The translations under genes and the position numbers were made by a program. A stretch of 64,000 bases of DNA, from positions 31,118 to 95,117 of the forward strand of contig NZ_GG666044.1 of assembly GCF_000156575.1 (NCBI RefSeq), written 5' to 3'. Shown here piece by piece: positions 27,719-37,507 of this stretch. Position 1 is the stretch's first letter. Each line of letters starts with the position of its first letter. Origin of the DNA: Anaerococcus lactolyticus ATCC 51172. Lineage in GTDB: Bacteria; Bacillota; Clostridia; Tissierellales; Peptoniphilaceae. The notes beneath the pieces were generated by a model, which saw only the letters and a list, made by a program, of their open reading frames with translations, had not been told where the DNA came from and did not search any database.

Positions 27719-28624
27719 ATGATTAAATATTTAAAAGAGCAAGGCATCGACGAGAGATTGATTGCCCAATTAGAAAAATATAGACAAGAAAACGGACTTG
27801 ATAACAACGACAGGATAATAAAACCTGAGTACAAATACTATGGAAAAGATGTATTGGAACAGGCGATTGCAGCCCTCCTTGCAGGCAAAAATATCCTCCT
27901 TACAGGGGCAAAAGCTACTGGCAAAAACGTCCTTGCCTCAAACCTTTCCTATCTTTTCAAAAGACCAACTTACAATGTTTCCTTCCATGTCAATACTGAC
28001 TTTGCTTCCCTAATAGGAGCTGACACTTTCAAAAATGGAGAGGTGACTTTTAGGAAGGGGCCTATATATGAGGCAGCAATTAAGGGTGGTTTTGCCATCT
28101 TGGATGAGATTAACATGGCAAAAAACGAGGCAATTTCTGTCCTCCACGCATCACTTGACCACAGGAGAATTATCGACATATCTGGTTTTGACAAAATAAG
28201 TCTTGATCCCAATACCAGGTTTATTGGAACTATGAACTATGGCTACGTTGGCACTCGTGAGCTTAACGAAGCTCTTGCTTCGAGGTTTATGATTATAAAT
28301 GTGCCAAATATTACCAAGGCCAACTTGGACCTTCTTCTCAGGGATAATTTCCCAAGTCTTAAGGAAAAATACAGATTGGCTTTGATTGATATGTTTATCT
28401 CCCTTCAGTTAAAGAGCGAAAACAACGAAATTTCTACCAAGGCTGTGGACCTCAGGGGTCTAATAGGAGCTATTGAAACTATGAAAATAGGTCTCAATCC
28501 TTTTGATGCTATCAAGATGGGATTAGTTAATAAGTCTTTTGACAAATTTGAAAGGGACTTGGTCCTTGATTTGATAAAGACAAAAATTCCTGAAAAAATA
28601 GACGAGAGTGTCTTTGATGAGTGA
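27719..28624 (+). CDS. MoxR-family AAA+ ATPase
   Basis: A 301-aa AAA+ ATPase. Walker A is GAKATGKN (about residues 64-71), Walker B is GGFAILDEINMA (about 120-131), and sensor-type residues follow in NTRFIGTMNYG (about 165). These are features of the MoxR/NorQ/CbbQ/RavA group, chaperone-like ATPases that act with a VWA-domain partner to activate or insert cofactors into enzymes, or to remodel envelope complexes. The VWA partner is the next gene, overlapping by 8 nt. The target is unknown; no nitric oxide reductase or similar client is in the window. Confidence 0.9.
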   Translation: MIKYLKEQGIDERLIAQLEKYRQENGLDNNDRIIKPEYKYYGKDVLEQAIAALLAGKNILLTGAKATGKNVLASNLSYLFKRPTYNVSFHVNTDFASLIGADTFKNGEVTFRKGPIYEAAIKGGFAILDEINMAKNEAISVLHASLDHRRIIDISGFDKISLDPNTRFIGTMNYGYVGTRELNEALASRFMIINVPNITKANLDLLLRDNFPSLKEKYRLALIDMFISLQLKSENNEISTKAVDLRGLIGAIETMKIGLNPFDAIKMGLVNKSFDKFERDLVLDLIKTKIPEKIDESVFDE

Positions 28625-30347
28625 GAATTTTGACAAGATAAGACAGTACAATATAATCTGGGACTTTGCAGAAAAATATGACTTTTTGCCACAAAAATCC
28701 TATCCTATGGATGAAGTCTACAAAAATATGACTAGGGGATTTATAATCAAGACCTTTGATTTTAAGGTTTTAGACTCGTATTTTGATTACCTAAGGGCTG
28801 AAAGTCCATTTTTTTCAGAATTTTCCTTCATAACCAATCTCTTGATGGAAGATATTGCCTACAAGAGTCTTGCCAAGAACAATCTCGTAATAGAGTCTTT
28901 GAGAAAAGATTTTGCGAGGAAAGCTCTAAGAAAATACAATTTTCACGAAGCAGATAACCTCAATGAGCAAATCGAAAAAGCCTACTACGGGAAAATTTTG
29001 GATAAGCCAATCACAGAAGGTCCATTTTTTAGGACAATTTATAGGGATATTTTTAAAATTTACGAGCTTGATACAGCAAGGCTCATCGAAAAATTAAACG
29101 AAGTCTTTAAGACCTATTTCCGTTTTGAAAAGTCTAAGGAAAATGAATCCCTCCTTAAGGAGATGATCAAGGATAAGAAGCCCAAGGATTTTAAAAATAA
29201 CAAGAAGGACGCCAAGGACTTTGATTTTTCAGATGACTTTATCAAGGACCAGTTTAACATTGGGTCGGCAGAGTTTACGGGAAATATTTATCTTGAAGAA
29301 AAAAACAAGGACATGGATAGGCACCTTATCCTCTTAAATCTCGATAAGGAAGGCTACCATGGTAGTGACGAATTTATAGAAGATTTTTATGGCAAGTCTG
29401 TATTTCCTGAAATGAGGGTCAGATCTCTCGAGAAAAAACTCGCAACAGGTGTCCATGCCGGAAAATTTTTATATTTTACCAAGGGAGTTTACACCGATAG
29501 CCCAAATGCCAAGTTTTATAAGAAGAACAGGGATGAGGTTTTTTCTAAAAACAAGGATTATATAGAAAAAAATCTCGCCATAAACAACCGTTCCATCAAG
29601 GAACTCGCCCAAACAATAAAAAATTCCATAGCCAACTACGAGGACTTTGCCGATGTCAGCAAGGCCTACGGGATTGTGGATTCTACAAAGGCTTGGAAGG
29701 CAAGTGTCTTAAAAGATTTCAATATTTTTGATAATGTAGAAAATGACGACGTTTCAACTTTCAAGGTTGACTTGCTTTTGGATTCTTCGGCGAGTCAAAG
29801 AAACAGGCAGGAGGTCATCGCCAACCAAGCCTACATCATAGAAAATGCAATGGATGAAGTCGGTATTCCTATAAGGGTCATGTCTTTTTCGACCCTTCGT
29901 GACCACACTGTATTCAATCTCTTTAGGGACTACAACGAAAAACACAACAACAAGGAAATTTTCAAATACTTTGCCTCTGGCTCAAACAGGGACGGACTCG
30001 CCTTTAAGGTTTTAAATGAATTGATAGATAAGACTAAGGATAATGAAAAACACATAGTGATTATCCTCTCTGACGGCAGACCAAATGACGAGAAGGCCAA
30101 TATTAATACTGTAAAACTCCTCGAAAAAGAGCAGTATGTAGGCGATGTAGCTGTGTATGACACTGCCAAGGAGATTAGAAATATAAAAAACGAAGAGGTA
30201 TCTGTTCTTGGCGTTTTTACTGGTGAAGACGAAGATATAGAAAATGGAAAACTGATTTATGGGACAGATTTTTGTAGGATAACCAGCCTTGAAAATTTCT
30301 CCAAAATAGTTTCAATTTTTATGAAAAATACTATTATGAAAATATAA
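28617..30347 (+). CDS. VWA-domain protein, partner of the MoxR ATPase
   Basis: A protein of about 576 aa. The C-terminal third is a von Willebrand factor A domain with the MIDAS motif DSSAS (DxSxS, in LLLDSSASQRNRQ), a downstream Thr/Ser-containing SNRDG loop and IILSDGRPND. The N-terminal two thirds are mostly helical and charged, as in NorD/CoxE/ViaA proteins. I prefer the ATG at 28617 (MSENFDKI), which overlaps the moxR stop as ATGAGTGA and has GAGAG upstream; a GTG at 28608 is possible. MIDAS residues suggest metal-dependent binding of a client protein, with the upstream AAA+ ATPase supplying force. The client is not identified. Confidence 0.88.
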   Translation: MSENFDKIRQYNIIWDFAEKYDFLPQKSYPMDEVYKNMTRGFIIKTFDFKVLDSYFDYLRAESPFFSEFSFITNLLMEDIAYKSLAKNNLVIESLRKDFARKALRKYNFHEADNLNEQIEKAYYGKILDKPITEGPFFRTIYRDIFKIYELDTARLIEKLNEVFKTYFRFEKSKENESLLKEMIKDKKPKDFKNNKKDAKDFDFSDDFIKDQFNIGSAEFTGNIYLEEKNKDMDRHLILLNLDKEGYHGSDEFIEDFYGKSVFPEMRVRSLEKKLATGVHAGKFLYFTKGVYTDSPNAKFYKKNRDEVFSKNKDYIEKNLAINNRSIKELAQTIKNSIANYEDFADVSKAYGIVDSTKAWKASVLKDFNIFDNVENDDVSTFKVDLLLDSSASQRNRQEVIANQAYIIENAMDEVGIPIRVMSFSTLRDHTVFNLFRDYNEKHNNKEIFKYFASGSNRDGLAFKVLNELIDKTKDNEKHIVIILSDGRPNDEKANINTVKLLEKEQYVGDVAVYDTAKEIRNIKNEEVSVLGVFTGEDEDIENGKLIYGTDFCRITSLENFSKIVSIFMKNTIMKI

Positions 30348-30392
30348 AAAGATGGCATACTTAAGCCAAAAGCTTAAGATCCATCTTTTTTA
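30346..30392. terminator. Bidirectional terminator between VWA gene and murJ
   Basis: A long interrupted hairpin: outer arms AAAAAGATGG and CCATCTTTTTT, inner arms CTTAAGC/GCTTAAG. It has T-runs in both directions and serves both convergent genes. Confidence 0.85.
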
Positions 30393-31961
30393 GTACCTAT
30401 TTTTTCTTTTTCTCCTTGCCACCCTCTTTGGGTCTTGGTTTTTTTCAAAAAACTTGTGGTAGAATTGGTTGACAAGGTCCATTACTTCTGGAATTCTTAC
30501 TAGCAAGATAACTACTAAGTAAACAAAGCCTGCCACAAGGATTGCCCCGAAGATAGCAAGCAGGTGAGAAATTTTACCAGCAAGCATGGTGTAGGTTAGG
30601 TTTGCCAAGTAGGCCATAAGTCCTGTTGCGACAATGATTTTGCCTAGGGAAAGAAGGGTTTGCCTTAAGTTAAAGGAACCGAAGTTTGCCCTAAATTTGT
30701 AAAGCATCATCATTGATCCAAGGGCTGTTGAGACTACTGTAGCATAGGCAAGGCCTTGGATGTCGAAAATTTTTATCAAAACAAAGTTTAAAATAACATT
30801 TAAAACTTGCTGGATTACTACAATTATTACAGGAGTCTTGCTATCGCCAACTGCATAAAATCCCCTGTCCACAACATCTGATAGGGATTGAAAGATGATA
30901 TAAGGTGCGTAAGCTGAGAGCAGACTAGCTACTATGATTGTATCATCACTTGTGAAAGCATTTCTCTGGAAAATCAACTCGATTATAGGTGCTGACAAAA
31001 CGGTCATGCCTATTGTGGCAGGGATTACCAGACTCATGGTTGTGACTACTGCAGATGAGATTGATGCCTTCATTTCTTTGATTTGCCCAGATTGACCAAG
31101 GGAGGCTATCTTTGGGAAAATCGCTGTTGTAACAGAAACTGTGATTACGCCTGTGATTAGGGTAAGCATAGTTTTTGAATAAAATAATTTTGAAATGGCT
31201 GCCTTTCCAAAAAAGTAGGATGCCATAGAGTTATCTGCTATTATAGAAAGTTCTCCAGCGGCTGATGAAATAATTATTGGCACTGCCACAATCATCAGGT
31301 TTTTGACATACTTGTTGTGGATGTCTATAATTTTTTTATGCTCAAAACCCGCCTGCCTTACTGCTTTTGGAAATAATATATATTGCAAAACATTTCCCAA
31401 AAGTGCTCCAACTATGAGCAAGTAGGAGTTGCCAGTTATGCCTGTAAGGACTGTGAAAATGATGATTACTATGTTCATCAAAATTCCTGTGATGGCTGGG
31501 TCAAAGAAATTGCCCTTGAGGTTTAAATATCCCCTAAAGATTGCAGAATACAAGTAGGCAAAGACCGCAAACATCATTATCCTAGTGAAATTTGTCGCCA
31601 GGTCTAGCCACTTGCCCTCAAGGTCCGGGCTAAGGATTTTTGAAAATGGTCTTGCAAAAATTATCCCAAAGATTACTGCGAAAAGAGCAAAGCGCATCAA
31701 AATATTAAAGACATTTGATGTAAATTCTTCTGCAGCTTCGATGCCCTCTTCATTTTTTGCCTTGTTATATATAGGGATGAAACCCGAAATAATACCCATT
31801 GCCACGAAGTTCGATACCACTACTGGGAGGGTATTTGCTGTTGTATATACACTTTTTAAATCACCTGCTCCGATGTAAGATGCCATCACAGCTTCTCTGG
31901 CAAAGCCAAAGACCTTGGATATGATGGTTATTATCATGAGCATAAATGTAGTTTGTCCCAT
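30390..31961 (-). CDS. murJ: MurJ-type lipid II flippase
   Basis: A 523-aa polytopic membrane protein with about 14 hydrophobic segments. The start MGQTTFMLMIITIISKVFGF with AREAVMASYIGAGD is the classic MviN/MurJ N-terminus (FGFARE), and LSDVVDRGFYAVGDSKTP in the central region is also characteristic. MurJ moves the peptidoglycan precursor lipid II across the membrane. It ends in a basic tail (RVARRKRKNRY). GAGAGG lies before the ATG. It is a single gene between a convergent VWA gene and the CydDC-like pair. Confidence 0.93.
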   Translation of the reverse strand: MGQTTFMLMIITIISKVFGFAREAVMASYIGAGDLKSVYTTANTLPVVVSNFVAMGIISGFIPIYNKAKNEEGIEAAEEFTSNVFNILMRFALFAVIFGIIFARPFSKILSPDLEGKWLDLATNFTRIMMFAVFAYLYSAIFRGYLNLKGNFFDPAITGILMNIVIIIFTVLTGITGNSYLLIVGALLGNVLQYILFPKAVRQAGFEHKKIIDIHNKYVKNLMIVAVPIIISSAAGELSIIADNSMASYFFGKAAISKLFYSKTMLTLITGVITVSVTTAIFPKIASLGQSGQIKEMKASISSAVVTTMSLVIPATIGMTVLSAPIIELIFQRNAFTSDDTIIVASLLSAYAPYIIFQSLSDVVDRGFYAVGDSKTPVIIVVIQQVLNVILNFVLIKIFDIQGLAYATVVSTALGSMMMLYKFRANFGSFNLRQTLLSLGKIIVATGLMAYLANLTYTMLAGKISHLLAIFGAILVAGFVYLVVILLVRIPEVMDLVNQFYHKFFEKNQDPKRVARRKRKNRY

Positions 31962-32027
31962 AAAACCTCTCTTTATGTCTTATTTTACTATTATATCATT
32001 TTGGTAATCAAAGACAAATTTAAGGCT

Positions 32028-33686
32028 TTAGGAATTTTTCCTTCCCTTGACCAAAATTTTCTCATCAGCTATGGAAAGGCTTGATAGAGAGTGGCTTACA
32101 AGGAGGACTGTCTTATCTTCGGCTTCTTCTTTGATTGATTTTAGGATACTCGCTTCATTAAGAATATCAAGGTTGCTGGTTGGTTCGTCAAAAAGCATGA
32201 GGTCTGAATCGTGGAGGAAGGCTCTTGCTATGCCTATTCTCTGTCTTTCACCTGCTGATAAGGTCGAACCCAGTTCCCCTGCCCTAGTTTCATATCCGTC
32301 TGCCAGAGATGAGATAAAGTCGTGGATTGAAGCTTTTTTGGCAGCCTTTATTATCTCTTCATCACTTGCGTCAAGTTTTGCAAGTCTGATATTGTCTTTT
32401 AGGCTAGTATTAAAAATATAGGTGTCTTGGGCGAGGAGACTTTGCATTTTTCTTAATCTTTTGCTAGGAATTTCCTTTATATTTTCATTATTAATAGTAA
32501 TTGCTCCCTGGTCTACATCCCAAAATCTCATAAGGAGCCTTAGGAGGGTTGATTTTCCAGACCCACTTTTGCCATAAAGGCCAAAAATTTTGCCCTTATT
32601 AATTTCCAAAGAAAAGTCTTCGAGGATTTTTTCTTCGCCATAGGCAAAGGAAATATTAGATATTTTTGCAGATTCGAATGCTTCTTTTTCGTCATCACCT
32701 AGTACTTCTTCTACCATCGGATCTTCTTCCAAGAGGTCTAGAACCCTGTCCCCACTTGCAAGGGTGTGGGATAGAATGTTGCCAAGGTTTGATAGGGCAA
32801 CGAAAGGACCAAAGCTTGAAAACATGGCTATAGTAGGGATAATAAAGCCCCTTAGGTCAATGATGTTGTTTTGGTAGAGCATAAGTGATAAAAAGAGCAT
32901 GGCAAAGGAAAATCCTAGGATTAAACCACCAATGAGGACTTCCGAGCCTGCCTTTATCTGGTCTAGGTTGTTGGCAGTTGCTCTTAGCTTTCTAGATTTT
33001 TTTCTAAGGATGAAAACTTGTCTTTCTCTTAGGTCAAATTGCTTGACCTCTTCCATATTTCTGATAGTTTCAAGGACAAAGGAGTTTAAATCTCCTGTTT
33101 TATTCCTTAGGTCAAGACCAAGACTTGAATTTTTCCTACTAATTATAAGGGGAGCTAGGATGCCAAGGCTAGCATAGGCAAAAAACGCCAAGATAGCTTG
33201 GTAGATAGAAAAGCTTCCCATGAAAATTTCCATAAAAACCAAATAGGTAATCGCTATACCAATTGGTGAAATTGTGTGAGCATAGAAAACCTCGAGGAGT
33301 TCTATGTCTGATGTGATTAGGCTTATGAGGTTGCCCTTGTCCTTGCCAGCAAGTTTTGCCGGAGCTAGACTTCTCATTTTTTTAAAGACAAGGTGTCTGA
33401 TTTTCGCCAAAATTTTAAAGGCTAGGTAGTGGTTGGCGTATTGCTCAATGTAGTGGAAAATCCCCCTAAGGACTGCAAGAGCAATCATGATCTTGATTAT
33501 TAATAAGGTTTTTCCATCATTGGCATAGTTTGACAAAATTCCATAGCCTGCAAGGATGGTGACAAAACTTGCGCAAAGGTGGCCGAGACTGCCGATAAAA
33601 ATGGCTAGGACCATGACAGGTTTGAGTTCGCCAACCAGACCTATCATATTTTTCATGATGGCAAAGCCAGATCTTCTATTTTTCAT
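32028..33686 (-). CDS. CydC-like ABC transporter subunit (fused permease/ATPase)
   Basis: A 552-aa half-transporter with six membrane helices and an ATPase domain: Walker A GKSGSGKST, signature LSAGERQRI, Walker B LMLFDEPTSNLD, H-loop SHSLSS. It overlaps the end of the partner gene by 11 nt. By order and resemblance it corresponds to CydC in the CydDC family, which exports cysteine or glutathione in proteobacteria. No cytochrome bd genes are nearby, so the substrate in this anaerobe is open. Confidence 0.8.
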   Translation of the reverse strand: MKNRRSGFAIMKNMIGLVGELKPVMVLAIFIGSLGHLCASFVTILAGYGILSNYANDGKTLLIIKIMIALAVLRGIFHYIEQYANHYLAFKILAKIRHLVFKKMRSLAPAKLAGKDKGNLISLITSDIELLEVFYAHTISPIGIAITYLVFMEIFMGSFSIYQAILAFFAYASLGILAPLIISRKNSSLGLDLRNKTGDLNSFVLETIRNMEEVKQFDLRERQVFILRKKSRKLRATANNLDQIKAGSEVLIGGLILGFSFAMLFLSLMLYQNNIIDLRGFIIPTIAMFSSFGPFVALSNLGNILSHTLASGDRVLDLLEEDPMVEEVLGDDEKEAFESAKISNISFAYGEEKILEDFSLEINKGKIFGLYGKSGSGKSTLLRLLMRFWDVDQGAITINNENIKEIPSKRLRKMQSLLAQDTYIFNTSLKDNIRLAKLDASDEEIIKAAKKASIHDFISSLADGYETRAGELGSTLSAGERQRIGIARAFLHDSDLMLFDEPTSNLDILNEASILKSIKEEAEDKTVLLVSHSLSSLSIADEKILVKGRKNS

Positions 33687-35418
33687 ATCCTACCCCCTTT
33701 GCATAAGAACAAAGCTCTTCTTGCTTGTCAAAAATATTTTTATAAGCCTCGCATTTTTCATATAAGTAGGCGTGGCTGCCTGAATCTTGGATTTTTCCGT
33801 TCTCTAGGAAGTAAATCCTATCGCTATTAACTAAATTTATTAGCTTGTGGGAAATAATTAAAACTGCCTTTTCTTTGGCAAGTTTTTGGATTATTTCCAT
33901 TATTTGTGCCTCATTTGGCCCATCAATATTGCTGGTTGCCTCATCAAAAATATACAAAAGCCCATCGAACAAAAATGCCCTGGCAAGGACTAGCCTTTGT
34001 CTTTGACCACCAGATATATTCGAAGCATTTTCCAAAATTTCTGTATCAAGTCCATCTTCGCCCATAAAAAAGTCGTAAAGATTAACCTTCTTTAGGGCAT
34101 CAAGCATTTTTTCGTCAGTAATATCCTTGCCTGCTATTTTCAAATTTTCTCTAAGACTTCCCTTGAAGAGTCTACCATCAAAATCTACATTTATTATATT
34201 TTTGTTAAGGCTTACCGGGTCATAGGTATTTTTTTCAAGGCCATTTATTAAAATTTTTCCTTCATAAGTAAGGCCTGGATTTTTAATTAGCTTGGCGATA
34301 GTTGACTTGCCTGACCCACTTAGACCAACAAGGCTTATTAGGTTGCCAGTTTTTATTTCAAGGTCAATGCCATCAAGAATTTGCCTATCTCCATCATAGG
34401 AAAAGCCTAGCTGGTCAAAGTTAATTTGAATATTTTCTCCACCTAGAGTTTCTCCACCTAAGTTCCTATCATAGCTATCAATTAGGACCATTAATTTGTT
34501 TGAGGCCGCTATTCCATTCATGGCTATGTGAAAATATGAACCAAGAAGCCTTAGAGGAAGGAAAAATTCAGCTGCTAATAGACTGATAAAGACAAGACCA
34601 AAGATATTTATATCCCTTTGGCTAAATTCCATCAGAGCTACCCCGATGCCTGCGGCAGCTCCACCGTAGGCAATAATATCCATCACAGAAGTAGAATTTA
34701 ATTGCATAACCAAAACTCTCATAGTCGCTTTTCTGAATTTTTCTGCAAAACTATCCATCAAATCTTGCCTATAAGAGTCTGCTCCATAGGATTTTAATTC
34801 ATTTAAGCCTTCTAAGTTTTCTAGAAAAATATCAGCCAAGCTCATGTAGGATGTCCAGTAGGAACCCAAAAGTTTCTTGGCGATTTTTTGAATTAAAATT
34901 ATGGAGACCGGTATAAGTGGCAAGCAAATTAGGAGAGTGATGGCTGCATTTATACTTATGTAAGCAATTAAGGCAAAAAGTATGAGGGCAGATGTTAGTG
35001 AATAATAAAGTTGTGGAAGATATGATGTAAAATAAATCTCCAACTGGTCTACTCCCTCAACAGCCAATTGTAAAATAGCTGATGTTGGGAGCTTTTCCTC
35101 AAAGCCTATCCTATCATCCATAAGCTTTGCAAAAATAATTCTCCTCATTTTTTCCTTGATGAATTTTGTAGAAGAAAAGGAAATCCTAGTTACCATGTAT
35201 TGGCAAAAAAGTTTGATAGACAAAAATAAAAGTCCGTAGATGACAATTCTCACTAGGGAGATTTCTCCTATTTTTTGGCCGAAAACCTTTGAAATCACCT
35301 CTCCAAAGATGCATACTATGCCTATTTGCATAAAAAGAGCTAGGTACCTAAAAAATAAATTTAGGTATAAGTATTTTTTTGATCCCTGTAGGATTGCTAC
35401 AAGTTTTTTATTAACCAT
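33676..35418 (-). CDS. CydD-like ABC transporter subunit (fused permease/ATPase)
   Basis: A 580-aa half-transporter. The membrane domain has stretches typical of CydD (GVDQLEIYFTSYLPQL, AEFFLPLRLLGSYFH), and the ATPase domain has Walker A GLSGSGKST, signature ISGGQRQRL and Walker B LYIFDEATSNID. It is first in a two-gene operon with the CydC-like subunit. The start has GAGGTGG 5 nt upstream. Role inferred: heterodimeric export of a small thiol or amino acid; a different substrate is quite possible. Confidence 0.8.
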   Translation of the reverse strand: MVNKKLVAILQGSKKYLYLNLFFRYLALFMQIGIVCIFGEVISKVFGQKIGEISLVRIVIYGLLFLSIKLFCQYMVTRISFSSTKFIKEKMRRIIFAKLMDDRIGFEEKLPTSAILQLAVEGVDQLEIYFTSYLPQLYYSLTSALILFALIAYISINAAITLLICLPLIPVSIILIQKIAKKLLGSYWTSYMSLADIFLENLEGLNELKSYGADSYRQDLMDSFAEKFRKATMRVLVMQLNSTSVMDIIAYGGAAAGIGVALMEFSQRDINIFGLVFISLLAAEFFLPLRLLGSYFHIAMNGIAASNKLMVLIDSYDRNLGGETLGGENIQINFDQLGFSYDGDRQILDGIDLEIKTGNLISLVGLSGSGKSTIAKLIKNPGLTYEGKILINGLEKNTYDPVSLNKNIINVDFDGRLFKGSLRENLKIAGKDITDEKMLDALKKVNLYDFFMGEDGLDTEILENASNISGGQRQRLVLARAFLFDGLLYIFDEATSNIDGPNEAQIMEIIQKLAKEKAVLIISHKLINLVNSDRIYFLENGKIQDSGSHAYLYEKCEAYKNIFDKQEELCSYAKGVGYEK

Positions 35419-35537
35419 AAACCACCTCGTCTAATAATCTCTATTGATTTCATTTTATCATAGGAAATAAAACCACGCAATTGATTTCAGTATCAGATTT
35501 TAACCAAAGTATTTTTGAAAACTTATTAATTGGCAGG

Positions 35538-35565
35538 AAAAAAGAGGAGCTATACTCCTCTTTTG
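35538..35565 (-). terminator. Terminator of the hydrogenase operon
   Basis: Arms AGAGGAG (35543-35549) and CTCCTCT (35555-35561) flank a 5-nt loop; on the minus strand six T follow. The plus side also has a short T-run, so it may work both ways. Confidence 0.85.
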
Positions 35566-35579
35566 AATAATTTTAATAT

Positions 35580-37106
35580 TTATTTTTGTAAGACGCTATC
35601 GTTTGGTCTATCTTCTACTGGAATATTTGTATTGTCTGCTGGAGATTTGAAGACTGATGCTGCTGAGAAATCTTTAACTGCCTTTCCAGATTTTTTGATA
35701 TCAACAACTGTACCAGGGCCACCAACGCAACCTCCCATACAAGCCATGCCTTCGATTAACTTGCCATTCATCTTGCCAAGTTTGGCCATTCTAGCTAGTT
35801 TCACGCAATCAGCTAGGCCTTCTGCATTTTCCATATTTACTACTGCATCAGGGTCGATTTCGTGGATTCTCTTTTCAACAGCTTGGGCAACACCACCACT
35901 TACAGCGTAATACCTACCAGTTTGAGAAGCATCCATAATATCATCTTCAACTTCTATTTCAGCTGGCTCTATGCCCTTAGCAAGGAGCATACCTAAAAGT
36001 TCTTCGTAGGTAATTACAAAGTCAATAACTTCTGCAACTTCTGGTTCAAGGGCTTCAAGCTTTTTAGAAATACATGGTCCGATGAAAACTACTTCGCAGT
36101 TTGGATCACGTTTTTTCATTTGCTTACCTGAATATATCATAGGTGTGGATGACTCAGAAATCTTATCGTTGATGTCAGGGAAATTTTTCCTTACCATGAG
36201 TTTCCATGAGAAGCAGCAAGATGTACCCATAAATGGTATCTTGCCTGTTGGCACAGATTCTAAGAATTCGTGTGCTTCGTTCATTGTAGTAAGGTCAGCA
36301 CCTAGACCTACCTCTATCATATCATCAAAGCCTAGCATTTTAACAGCTTCTCTGATTTGTTTTGGACTTACATTCGCACCAAATTGACCTACAAAAGATG
36401 GGGCTACTATAGCGTAAACTTTTCTATCTGATTGGAGAGATTTGATTAATTGATAAATTTCTCCCTTATCTGATATAGCTCCAAATGGACAGGTTATTAT
36501 ACACCTACCACAAGCCACGCACTTATTTTCATCGATTGATGCACGACCTAGTTCATCTGATTTAATTGCCTTTACACCGCAGCTTTCTGCACATGGTCTT
36601 TTTTGATGGTTTATAGCATTGTATGGGCAAGCTTCTACACACTTACCACATTTGATACACTTATCTTGGTCTATTTTTGCACCCTTAGATGAATAGCTTA
36701 CAGCATTTTTAGGACAAACATTTACACATGGGTGACCTATACAAGCGTGGCATTGGTCTGTAACTGTGACCTTATTTTCTGGACAAGCCTCACAAGCAAT
36801 CTTAATTACAGAAACTAATGGTGGGTGGTATATCCTCCTATCAACGTCCATATCAGCAAGACCAGCTGTGATTGCTTCTGTCTTATCAGCTGTTCTAGCA
36901 TCAAGACCTATACACATTCTTAGTCTTTCGCCCATTACAGCTCTTTCTCTAAAGATATTTTCCCTGTAAGATGCTTCCTCACCAGGTAAAATATTATAAA
37001 CTTCATTTCCTATATCTGTCAGTGGTCTATTTTCATAGGCAATCTTTGCAATTGCCTCGAAGGCCATCCTTCTAATATTTAATATATCTATGTACGATTC
37101 TTTCAT
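35580..37106 (-). CDS. [FeFe]-hydrogenase, group B type
   Basis: The protein is 508 aa. The middle part (about 105-220) has Cys-rich motifs for several [4Fe-4S] clusters: CEACPENK, CHACIGHPCVNVCP, CIKCGKCVEACP, CVACGRCIITCP. The C-terminal domain carries the three H-cluster motifs in modified form: TSCCFSW, GPCISKKLEA and MACMGGCVGGPG. The GPC and GGP variants and the N-terminal NIRRMAFEAIAKIAY region point to the group B hydrogenases of anaerobic Firmicutes, whose physiological partner is poorly known. Likely reaction: proton reduction or H2 oxidation with ferredoxin, in the cytoplasm. The small Cys-motif gene upstream is probably co-transcribed (28-nt gap). Maturases HydEFG are not in the window. 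Confidence 0.9.
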   Translation of the reverse strand: MKESYIDILNIRRMAFEAIAKIAYENRPLTDIGNEVYNILPGEEASYRENIFRERAVMGERLRMCIGLDARTADKTEAITAGLADMDVDRRIYHPPLVSVIKIACEACPENKVTVTDQCHACIGHPCVNVCPKNAVSYSSKGAKIDQDKCIKCGKCVEACPYNAINHQKRPCAESCGVKAIKSDELGRASIDENKCVACGRCIITCPFGAISDKGEIYQLIKSLQSDRKVYAIVAPSFVGQFGANVSPKQIREAVKMLGFDDMIEVGLGADLTTMNEAHEFLESVPTGKIPFMGTSCCFSWKLMVRKNFPDINDKISESSTPMIYSGKQMKKRDPNCEVVFIGPCISKKLEALEPEVAEVIDFVITYEELLGMLLAKGIEPAEIEVEDDIMDASQTGRYYAVSGGVAQAVEKRIHEIDPDAVVNMENAEGLADCVKLARMAKLGKMNGKLIEGMACMGGCVGGPGTVVDIKKSGKAVKDFSAASVFKSPADNTNIPVEDRPNDSVLQK

Positions 37107-37134
37107 TTAATACCTCAACTAACCTATTCTTATA

Positions 37135-37443
37135 TTATTTATTAATTTCTGACTTTCTTTTATCTCTTTCAATCTTAAGTTCAGCATACATTTTTTCCAT
37201 AAGAACTTCTGGTTTAGCCTTGGTTATGTACTCTTCATCTATTTTTACTATAGGTGATAATCTTTGTGAATTTTCGACTTCATCCATAACATTCTTATAA
37301 ACTATTTCAATTTCTGGTGCTTGGCCTAAATTATCTACTTCATAAGCAATTTCAACGTCTTTTTTAACAAGCTCAGCAGAGTCATGTAAGTACTCATTAC
37401 CATGAGCTGTGCACCTTGCGCATGAACATATAGTTACCTTCAT
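37135..37443 (-). CDS. Small protein with CSCARC motif, hydrogenase-associated
   Basis: A 102-aa protein starting MKVTICSCARCTAHGNEYL. The CxCxxC near the N-terminus and the beta-alpha-beta-like remainder suggest a small thioredoxin-fold or [2Fe-2S]-like redox or metal-binding protein, but only three Cys are present, too few for a classical [2Fe-2S] ferredoxin of NuoE type. It lies 28 nt upstream of the hydrogenase in the same direction and has AAGGAG before its ATG. A role as redox partner or accessory of the group B hydrogenase is inferred from position alone. Confidence 0.7.
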   Translation of the reverse strand: MKVTICSCARCTAHGNEYLHDSAELVKKDVEIAYEVDNLGQAPEIEIVYKNVMDEVENSQRLSPIVKIDEEYITKAKPEVLMEKMYAELKIERDKRKSEINK

Positions 37444-37507
37444 CTTAGTCTCCTTTTTATATACTCACTATGATTGTATCAAATATAACAAAATATTTCA
37501 ATATGAA

